Made by a program: the position numbers and the translations under genes. A DNA stretch of 64,000 nt from Cheiracanthium punctorium (Eukaryota > Arthropoda > Arachnida > Araneae > Cheiracanthiidae). The stretch is taken from the NCBI GenBank assembly GCA_038373885.1, contig JAWZYV010000696.1:1-64000 (forward strand), given 5' to 3'. Under the pieces are notes generated by a model, which was given only the letters and a program-made list of their open reading frames with translations, made no database searches and was not told the origin of the DNA. Within the stretch, counting starts at the first letter, position 1. The number at the start of each line of letters is the position of its first letter. Below are positions 55,593 to 64,000 of this stretch, in pieces.

Positions 55593-57914
55593 AAGGTTAC
55601 AGTATCGATGTATATCAAAAGATAAGTACGAAATCGAAATCTTAAGTTGAGAGAAGTACCTTCAATATAAAATGTAAAGAAACTGCAAGATTAAAAATTG
55701 GCACTTTTGAAATTCTTCTAGGGATATGTAAAAACTAAATTCATGTAAACAGAGACAGCAAATCAAATATACGTGAAAATATTTATTAATAACGGTTTTA
55801 TGATTGTTTATTCATTTCTCTAATTAGAGATTACAATAATCTATTGGTGGCAAATGCTCTTTAAAAAAAAAAAAAAAAAAAATACTTGATAATGAAGTTT
55901 CGTCACATACTGAGAACGCAGATAAAAGCACTTGAAATTATATTTGTGGCCAAAAGTTTAGCATAATTCATAAAATAAGTAAAAAAAATAACAGACTAAA
56001 TGTTGGTAACGTCAAAAACAGTTGTGGCAAATCGGTTGAAACTGGCTGAGGGCAGACTTGGATTATAGCACGGGCACTTTGGGGCCCGCGCAAACAGTTC
56101 TGGCAAAAGAGACAGGTTGGGGGGGGGGGGGGGGCTAAAATTTGGAAAGTTACAAAAATGGTCACAAACCGTTATAGTTAGATCCTACTTGTTTCAAGAG
56201 AATCTGGCCTGGATTATCCATTAGGTTGTATCCTATGAGCCCTACTCTAAGAACTATTTTTAAGCTTAAAAATAACTTCACGAGTTCGAACGTCATCAAA
56301 AATAATACATAACTCACATTTATACTATAGAATTGTTCAGTTTAATGATTTTACCAAAATTGGAAAGATTTCTATTTCATAACATTGACTTCAAAAGGCT
56401 AGTCATTAGGTCCAGGGGCTTATGAACACAGAAAGCAGAGAAGAAATTCACGCGGGGCTCTCAAACTAAAAACATTTTTTATAGAATTGAACCTAACATT
56501 TTAGACCCCCCGTGTAGGGCTTAGTACGGCTCTTGACTATAATGTAGAGAAGGGATATCCAACACAGTTTTCGCGCGACCTTTTGATGCTGAACACATTG
56601 CACGTCTGGTCCTGTCTGTGTCCTAGGTTTCCAATTAAATTCGTTTTATCTGTATTCAATTTGCATTTTATCAAATTTACAATAGATAGTAAAATGATGA
56701 GTACATAATTATATTTTAACGACAAATGTTTTATAATTTAGGCAGTATATAGGTTTATAGTTGAAATATTAAAGTGAAATGCATTACGGTGGCGCGCAAT
56801 TTTATTTATTTTTTTCAATTCAAAAGGGGTTCCAATCAAGTTAAAGGTATAACTGATAAATTATTTCAATCTAGCAACAGCAGATTCATTTGGTTTGTCC
56901 ATAATCTCTTGTCACTTTGCTACAATAAAATGAACACAACTGTGATCCAGAGGAGGAAGCTAGGAGAATCCCAAAGGCAATTGCTTAAGGTAAGAGTATC
57001 ATTTTCCTTCCTTCTTCACTTTATTAAATAAAATAATTTTTTAATACATTAGGTTCTCCCAAAAAATGTACATTGCTTTAGAATAAAAATTTTTTTTTTA
57101 GTCAAATAAGTTTTTTTTTTTTTAATTAACCCTTCCCAAAATGTTTATGTATTCCGCCACTGAAAATGTCAAACAGCTAATAGGTCAGGACTAATATTTA
57201 AAATTCTGATGTTAGGATGGGATGGGAATGACGTGGTTAAGACTCAGAACCGATTCCTATTCCACACCAAACTCCACCCAGTCTCCAAATATGATGACAC
57301 TTTTTTTCATTGAAAGCGCTTTCCGGTTGAGCACAAAGGGAGAGAGTTATTTTGGAAGGAATGCGGGACCCGGAATGAACGAATGGGCCGTTGATGTTTG
57401 AAAGCATCTGCCGTGCGTAAAACTCCCCAGATAAGGGCCCCCAAAATCGTAGGCAGATATAATGTGAAAAAATGTTGGCAAGTTCTGCCTTGACGCAACT
57501 TCACAAGAGCAGAAAATACAGAATCCCCATTGCCCTCTATCCAGGAGATCCTGTGTGCCGTAGATTTAGGTTTTGGCCATGGACTTGTTATTTCACAAGA
57601 ATGAAATTTGTTAGATAGCAATTGTCACATTAAGTTTGAATGAATGTTTTATGGATGAATGTTTTAATAAAAGTAATCCAAACTTTTAAAAAAACATTCA
57701 CAAAGACCATTGTAATTTTTATTTTACTTTATTATTATTTTTTTTATTTCATTTACTTATTTTGGAGGGGGGGATTCATAAAAGCAGTGGGGGGAAAAAC
57801 TATTTGGGGAAGGGGATGTGGCCAGGAGATCCGGACTGCTCCCCTGGCTTCTGGCTTTTTATTGTCTGGACACCATCCGAATTTTTTTAGTCCATGAGAA
57901 AAAGATACAATTTA
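55593..57914. other. No secure gene; scattered MITE ends
   Basis: Holds an A run (55862-55882), a G run (56118-56134) and, near 57145-57165 read from the right, CAGTGGCGGAATACATAAAC, a hAT-MITE end. A frame at 56830-56990 ends in a good donor (TTAAG|GTAAGAG), and a 104-codon minus frame lies at 57307-57621. Neither is recognisable. Confidence 0.4.
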
Positions 57915-57953
57915 GTGCGTTCAAAAAGTAAGTTACACTTGTTCTTTCACAGA

Positions 57954-59102
57954 CAGGGTTTTAAAAAACCCAACCCGGGTGGGTTTTATTGGGTATCTTT
58001 GGGTTTTCAAAGAAAACTTGGGTTTTTTGGGGGTTTTATTAAGATCTTTTTATAGTATAACACTTTTTGGATTTCAATTTTATGGTTTTATTTCAAAACA
58101 GAATAATTATAGTGTAAAAGAAAACTTTCATTACAAAATAATAATTAAATAAAATGTAAAAATAATTTCAACTTTAACGCAGTACTATCTTTTTCTGCTG
58201 ATATTCATAAAGGGCTCCTAATTTGTTTTATGACCATAGATAAAAGTATATTATTGTTCACATAGAAAAATATGTTGTTTTTGATTGGATGTTTTCTATT
58301 AAACTTTTTAATTTTTTTTACCTTTATGCATTTTAAGTCATAGTTGTATTTTCTAGTTAGAATATAAGTCGGTAAAGCTTTTGCAGGCCAACTTACTGCA
58401 GAACTACTACTTATTTAATAATTTTCTTTATAGTTATTCCTTTTTGCTTTGAATACATATTCCTTTTTACTTTAAATAATCTAGAATTAATATGTCTGAT
58501 ATTAAATCTCACATAAACAGTGTAATGAATCAGATTTATATTTCTCAGTACTAAAGTAATGCAGCAACTAATAGAATACAGGATGGTTTCCTGAACCTGA
58601 ATTCATTCTTGAGATGCATGCTTTTAAGCTGTAAGAGAGAGACATGTCCCATTTTTCTCTTATCTAGGAAAGGATTTGTTGTTGTTGTTGTTGTTGTCAC
58701 TATATTGATAATTACAAATTATATTCGTATTTAAAAACTTATTTATTAAAGAGATAAATTACTAAGTTATCCCTGCCTGTATTCTACACCTGTTCATTTC
58801 AAAACAAATATTGCAGATAGAATTGGCTCAAGGTATTATTTTTAAAAAAGTTATTCTTTATGTTGAAGTTGGAAAAATAATTATAAAAAATTAAACTGGC
58901 ATATTTATATTTATCTAATATAATGCACTAAGTTATGTAGGTCATATATGTATTTAATGTCAAATAACAAATGATTTAAATGAAAGAAAGGAAAAAAATT
59001 TGATAATTTTTAATAAAACCCAAAAAAAAAACCCACTTATGTGTGGGTTTTAAAAAAACCCACCCGGGTTTTTTTGGGTTTGTGGGCGGGTCCGAAACCC
59101 TG
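57954..59102. mobile_element. Family J hAT-like MITE
   Basis: 1149 bp, from CAGGGTTTTAAAAAACCC to GGGTCCGAAACCCTG. The flanks TTCACAGA and CTCACAGA match at 7 of 8. Both ends carry dense ACCCGGGTGGG / GGGTTTT motifs. The AT-rich interior has a (GTT)n patch at 58677-58695. It resembles the CAGGGTTGG element at 14493 in architecture. Confidence 0.88.
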
Positions 59103-59181
59103 CTCACAGATGAAGCTTAATAAGAGAGTCTGGAAATTTGCTTGACGTCGTACTTTTAGACGACAATGCAAGAGGCCACAA

Positions 59182-59379
59182 TAGTAGCGTAGCCAAGGGG
59201 GGGGGGGAGGATGAGGGATAGGGGTTCACAACCCCAACCCCCACTCATGAGGAATTTTCTGCCATACAAAATGTATATTCTTCACTCGCTTATCATACAC
59301 GCGTATACATACATGTGAGTTGCAGTAGTCGTAACACCCCCCCCCCCCCCCCAATGAAATATTTCTGGCTACGCCACTG
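59182..59379. mobile_element. Family C hAT-like MITE nested in mariner-like element
   Basis: TAGTAGCGTAGCCAAGGGG to TTTCTGGCTACGCCACTG, with the full family C interior. The flanks share CACAA(T). Confidence 0.85.
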
Positions 59380-59505
59380 CGTCACAATATAGATAACAGA
59401 GATTGGAATAGTAAAGAAACAGTATACTGTATGCTGTGCTATAGTGCACTTTCCAATAATGTGTTTTAGACCTAAATGGTACAAGTGTAACTTACTTTTT
59501 GAATA

Positions 59506-60040
59506 ATGCTCTTAACACATTACTGACCCTATTCTTAAGTTTTCTATGAAGGCTATCATAACGGAAAATCCAGTGTGGAGCTCGACATGATCAAAGAACT
59601 TACAGGATTTACTAATATAAATCATCTAATGTACTTTGGGAGAGTTTAATTACTGCTACACGGTTCCCTCCACATTGCGAAATTCTCGAAGTTTACACGA
59701 GAAGAAACATTACTTTGAATTCAAGCATTTTAATTCAATTTCTTATCGACGGGCATACACCAGAATACCGGCACTGAAGTATGTCAAAGATGCTACCTGG
59801 AGCAAGAAGTGTTACTAATGATGCAGCGTAAAAACGCTTGTCAAGAAGCCAAAAAGGGTTTCCTCTTTTTTTTTTTTCCCCCCCTCTTTCTTGCTGGCAG
59901 AAGTTAGGTATTTCTATGCAAGACCGAGTGAAATAAGTTTTGTCTGTATTTTTAATGTACGTAAAAATCATCATAAAGCAAGCAGAATCATCCCACTTGT
60001 ATAAAAGTAAATTTGAACGTATCAATACAGCAGTTCAGAA
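59506..60040. other. No feature recognised
   Basis: Unassigned DNA with a T/C run at 59866-59887. Confidence 0.45.
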
Positions 60041-60258
60041 TTAACCCTTTAACGCGCAGTGTTCCCGCTCTGGGAACACCAAACTCTGCCGCAGACTGGC
60101 TGTGCCGGCACAGCCAGCTGCGTCAAAAAAGGGTCTCTAGATCTGTGGCACGCTATGAACGTTTCGATCGTCCGCCATCTTGCTGGTCGTTAAGTCGAGT
60201 GATGGCAACGGCTGCCCTCTTTTCAGCATTGGGAAAGGGTTGCGCATCAAAGGGTTAA
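60041..60258 (+). mobile_element. TTAA palindrome MITE copy 10 (short)
   Basis: 218 bp between TTAA tetramers (60041-60044, 60255-60258). The long arm keeps only its terminus and hairpin (GTGTTCCCGCTCTGGGAACA) and jumps to the centre, and the short arm is complete. Confidence 0.93.
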
Positions 60259-60408
60259 ATTAAAAAGCCCACACTATTTTTGTACTTAAAATTACACAAG
60301 AATCACTAAAACAGTCCTGTTTTGCAGTTGGAAGAAGACCCTCGTGTGATGATGCCCCAAACACTGTCTTCAGAGACGAACTTGCCCTTATTAAGCTCAA
60401 GCCTATGG

Positions 60409-61254
60409 CAAGGTGTCTACTACAAAAAGTAAGCTTGATTTCTTGACCTTTTCTTGACCATAACAAATACGAAACTCATAAAAAATACATTGTGCCAGTG
60501 ATGCAGACTATTTTCTATCCGGCGATCTACGATTGGAGGAAATTTTAGCCATCTAGGAAAATTTTGCAGAAAAATATACAACTGATTTTGATTTTAACAA
60601 TGAATTAAAAAGTTCTTCGAGTTTTACTTTTCCCTGTCCATTTTTAGAGCGATTTTTTTCAACTTTTTCACTGATCAGCCGTTTGCTTTCAGTTAACTTG
60701 GACCAACTGCTATTTAAAAAAAAAAAAAAAAAAGATTTACCATTGATCGCCGTAAAAAGATTTGCAATGTAGCTTGTACATTGCAAATCTTTTTACATCT
60801 ACGGTAACAAAGAACTTATGGAAGTCTAATATATCATAAAACTTTGGGGAAATTGAAGTTATTAGCTATCAAACACATGGGGATCAGTGATAATTATAAT
60901 TGGAATCCAAGTTATTGTTTTTAAAAATGAAAATGTGGAAAATAATCAAAACACTGAATTTAACAGGGAATGAAGGGAGAAAAAAAAATTACTCTTAAAT
61001 CCAACAATTTTAACCTTTCTTTGAGGAGATATATAAGGATACATAATAAAGATACATAAAATAATTTTTTCTGGCTGAACTTAACAGAAAAAATTAGAAA
61101 CTAAGAATTTGAATGAAATGGAAAAAACGTAGTTGAGTCGCAAATCGTGACCTAGTGCTTCATTTCTTGACTTATTCTTGACTTTCGTGACCTTTTCCCC
61201 ATTTCTTGACTTTTCCGTGACTTTCGTGACCTTTGCATGATGGTAGACACCCTG
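60409..61254. mobile_element. Family G hAT-like element, copy 2
   Basis: CAAGGTGTCTACTAC to GGTAGACACCCTG, with subterminal TTCTTGACC / GTGACCTTT arrays matching 34944-36330 but without nested F. Contains a perfect 20-bp hairpin at 60752-60796. Confidence 0.88.
60752..60796. repeat. Perfect 20-bp inverted repeat within G copy 2
   Basis: GTAAAAAGATTTGCAATGTA, loop GCTTG, then its exact complement. Confidence 0.95.
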
Positions 61255-62219
61255 TATGGGAATCTATGGAATAAAATTATAATCAAACATTTAAAGTTAT
61301 TTAAGTTGCTACAGACCCCAACAAGCCCGAGAAAATGCTGATAATGAGTGAATGAAATTGTTGGCATTGGTAGCCATTTTTAAGCGTTTAGTTTTTAAGC
61401 GCGAAGTTTAAAATGGATACGTGTTGAAAGATTTAAGATTAATGCGTTGAGCAGGAAGTTCTATGCATATACTTTCAAAATGTCCATTTATACCACGCAT
61501 TTGATTAATGATTCATGTTGCACGATTCGAATTCTCGGACAGATAATACTCACCACTGCATATAACCAAGAGTCTAATGTGCCAAAGTCTTAAATCCCCT
61601 TAGAGCCCCTACCATCCTCTTGTAGCTTAGCTTCAAGAGCGAGAGAGCGAGAGAAAAGAGAAAAAATAGTAAGAAGCAAGGACAAAATTTGTAAGGGGAT
61701 CTTGCATTTCACAGCTTAATGGTTCTCACAACGGCTAATTGGACACTAACTTTCTTAACGGGAAATTATATTTTCACCGCCGTGAAATGATATTTTCACT
61801 TTAACCGCTATAAAAACAGGGCGATCCGTTGAAAGAGAAAGACGTGCTATTTTAAAGACAATGTCTTCAAAAATTCTTTTTTTTTTTTTAAACCCCAAGT
61901 CAAAAACCCCGTATCTCAATTTTGTCCACTAAAATTACTTAAAAAGCGATTCATTTGTACCCAGCCCAAATGAACCAATTATGATATAACAATGTATAAA
62001 TTAAACACATTTTATAGATATAAATTAAATACATACATGCTTGAAAAAAAAAAAAAAAAACCCTCATTGACACGATACTCGTGTGAATGGTGTGTGGTAA
62101 GGTTTATGACGCTACAGAATACTGTTCGTATACCGAATTCCAATTCGTACTTAGTCCAAAAAAAAAAATCTACCAAGTGGCTCGCATATAAAAAAAAAAC
62201 TTATGTTAGGACACTTATC
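61255..62219. other. No feature recognised
   Basis: AT-rich DNA with a (GA)n patch (61638-61660) and T and A runs (61879-61890, 62045-62059). Confidence 0.5.
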
Positions 62220-62766
62220 TTAACCCTTTCACGCGCGGTGTCCTCGCCGTGAGGACACTAAACTCCGACGTTTTGACTGTTGCCAGTCACAAAGAATAGA
62301 TTGGATTTCTATAAAAATAGTTGCGGGTGACATAGCTCCACGAGAATCCTCTACTTTTGAGCATGTCAATTCCCGTAAAGAGGAAAAGGAAAAAAAAAAA
62401 AAAAAATGTCAGTGCTGTTAAAAATAAGCGTGACATCTGCTGAAAAATGGAAGAACGCGAGAACAGCTGGACAGATTGCCCAATGCCGAAAAAAGGGCTG
62501 CCGTGGCCATCGCTCGACTTAACTACCAGCAAGATGGCGGACGATCGAAACGTTCATCGCGTGCCACAGATCGAGAGGCCTTTTTTTGACGACACATTGG
62601 TAGCGACTCTCGTCTTCAGAAACTAGATTAAAAATTAATAGTCTCTAGATGTGTGGCACGCGATGAACGTTTCTATCGTCCGCCATCTTACTGGTAGTTA
62701 AGTCGAGCGATGGCAACGGCTGCCCTTTTTTCAGCATTGGGAAAGGGTTGCGCCTCAAAGGGTTAA
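62220..62766 (+). mobile_element. TTAA palindrome MITE copy 11 (divergent hairpin)
   Basis: 547 bp between TTAA tetramers (62220-62223, 62763-62766). The long arm is at left and the short arm at right. The subterminal hairpin is GTGTCCTC-GCCGT-GAGGACAC instead of the usual GTGTTCCC-GCTCT-GGGAACAC, with pairing kept. The centre is replaced by about 60 bases (62587-62640). Confidence 0.94.
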
Positions 62767-63510
62767 AGTACCAACGTACATATCGCTCGTTAGCTTCAAC
62801 ATCATCCGAACTCAAAAATCACGAATTTTTAAGCTACTCCCACAGGTACACATACAATGATGTAAACTTTTAACAAGTAGAGTATCATTTCTGAGCTTAC
62901 AAAATTTACCCGTGGGATGGTCAAAGTGACCTTTCGGAGAATATGCATTTCTTTATTTTCACGGGGCTTCAAACATGGCACTTCCTGTAAAATCATGAAA
63001 TTCGACTTATGACATTGCTACATACAGCAAATGGGCAATATATGTTGTGCAACTTTCGTGACATGTTTAATTTAAAAAAATTTATAACTTGCAGTTCTAA
63101 AATAAATGTTAACAGAAATTACTCCGAGAAAAGTCATTCGAATTTTAAAATAAATCTTTTCGACTTATATAATTCCACTCCAGTATTTCCTATTGAGTTA
63201 ATTTGCACCTAGTTTAATTCATGAAGTTGCTAAGCCTTGAAAAACACTCAACGAGTTTTCACTTATTTTCCTCTCCTCCCTTTTCCTCTTTTTTTTTTTT
63301 TTTAAATAAACGCATTAACCACCGTGTAGTTAGTTACTGTGACGTCAATAGCAAATTACACGTGCATAACCTGGAATTGTATTTTTGAAACAAAATATGG
63401 GTGCCAATCAGCACGCGTAGTGAAAATGAAAGAAAATCGAATCAATTGCCAATGCTCCCGTTGATAGTAAAAAAAAAAATTTCACTATCAACTGGCACTA
63501 TCACTTTCAC
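62767..63510. other. No feature recognised
   Basis: AT-rich DNA. No repeat or exon candidate. Confidence 0.5.
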
Positions 63511-63686
63511 CAGGGCCGTACCCAGAAAAAAATTTCGGGGAGGGTCCATAAATTTCGGAGGGGGACCAAACGGTGAAAAGGGCTAAATTTTTCCTAAAAA
63601 GGCTTCATCATTATTGTTTTGTTAAAATTTTTAATTTCGGAGGGGGACTGGACTCCCCCTGGTCCACCCTCCCGGGTACGGCCTTG
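63511..63686. mobile_element. Family E hAT-like MITE, copy 3
   Basis: CAGGGCCGTACCCAGAAA to CCCGGGTACGGCCTTG, with an exact 8-bp duplication ACTTTCAC (63503-63510, 63687-63694). Confidence 0.95.
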
Positions 63687-63709
63687 ACTTTCACTATCAC
63701 TTGGCACTC

Positions 63710-63758
63710 ATCGAAACTGAGTAAAAGTGGATGCTGTCCACTTTTATTCAGTTTCGAT
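63710..63758. repeat. 22-bp inverted repeat (hairpin)
   Basis: ATCGAAACTGAGTAAAAGTGG(A), 5-base loop TGCTG, then its complement with one G:T mismatch. Confidence 0.9.
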
Positions 63759-64000
63759 TTGCAAACTAGAAATACTCTGATTAAATATTTTTGTTGCTCT
63801 TATTAATTTTTAAGCAAAAATAGACTGTTCCTCTTTCTCTACATACATACAAACTTATAGTTTATGAAAACACTTGTAAAGATATTAACCGATTCTTGAC
63901 TAAGACAATTCTGACTTTCTGTAGGTTTTTAATTACAAATGACGCTATTGAAGGCTGTCTTGTTATACATTCAGACAGAGAATACGATGTGGAGGGTGTA
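63759..64000. other. No feature recognised
   Basis: AT-rich DNA to the window edge. Confidence 0.5.

Larger units (their letters stand above)
57915..59505. mobile_element. Mariner-like element with nested J and C
   Basis: TTCAAAAAGTAAGTTACACT at 57920 and its exact inverted partner (59481-59503) give 23-bp terminal repeats of a mariner-like type. Removing the two nested elements leaves only a few hundred bases. No transposase frame remains. Confidence 0.75.

Noticed and set aside
56774..57031. 85-codon plus frame ending in a good donor
   Set aside because: The donor TTAAG|GTAAGAG is good, but there is no convincing acceptor or family match.
57307..57621. 104-codon minus frame with a mixed amino-acid composition
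   Set aside because: No domain, no start or splice context. Kept only as a remark in the regional entry.

Overview
The window is eukaryotic: about two thirds A+T, genes split by long introns with GT-AG borders, and most of the DNA made of small transposon copies. The one clear gene has arthropod-like LIM domains, and hAT, piggyBac, Helitron and Tc1/mariner copies are numerous. This suggests an arthropod, perhaps a chelicerate such as a spider, but the clade is an inference.

Gene content is low. On the minus strand, six exons between 733 and 7568 encode LIM domains 1 to 3 and most of LIM 4 of an actin-binding LIM protein (ABLIM/Unc-115 family). Exon phases agree at every junction. The gene enters from the right (its first exon is not found) and leaves through the left edge, so the C-terminal part and villin headpiece lie outside. 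The exon at 733..825 carries two one-base insertions in short A runs, which look like assembly errors or lesions. No other gene is secure. Two weaker exon candidates are listed (40380..40512 minus, 55412..55592 plus), along with one unexplained 186-codon frame.

The remaining ~56 kb is a layered record of mobile DNA. (1) Eleven copies of a palindromic TTAA-flanked element (piggyBac-like MITE). (2) Several hAT-like MITE families, many with exact 8-bp target duplications: family C (CAGGGGCGTAGCC), D (CATGGGCGCC), E (CAGGGCCGTACCC), F (TAGAGATGAG), G (CAGGGTGTCTACC), H (CATARGCGTARAG), J (CAGGGTTT), K (CAGTSGTTCCCAAC), L (GGGCAACCTCCGG), N (TGTCCGGC) and P (TAGAGGTAC), plus the CAGGGTTGG element. 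(3) Family B, about 480 to 670 bp, with a GT microsatellite and an internal unit present once or twice. (4) A decayed Helitron (45775..47913) keeping the end of its helicase. (5) Two tRNA-derived SINEs. (6) A Tc1/mariner-type transposase remnant. (7) A 9-unit minisatellite at 26797..27658.

Nested insertions give relative ages: F inside G, F inside a second piggyBac-like element, C inside the Helitron helicase, B and C inside K, J and C inside a mariner-like element, and C plus another palindrome inside H. Both H copies carry the same nested C insertion but have different target duplications, so the composite moved as a unit. The most notable signal is the TTAA palindrome family: its subterminal hairpin keeps pairing through two compensatory changes in one divergent copy.
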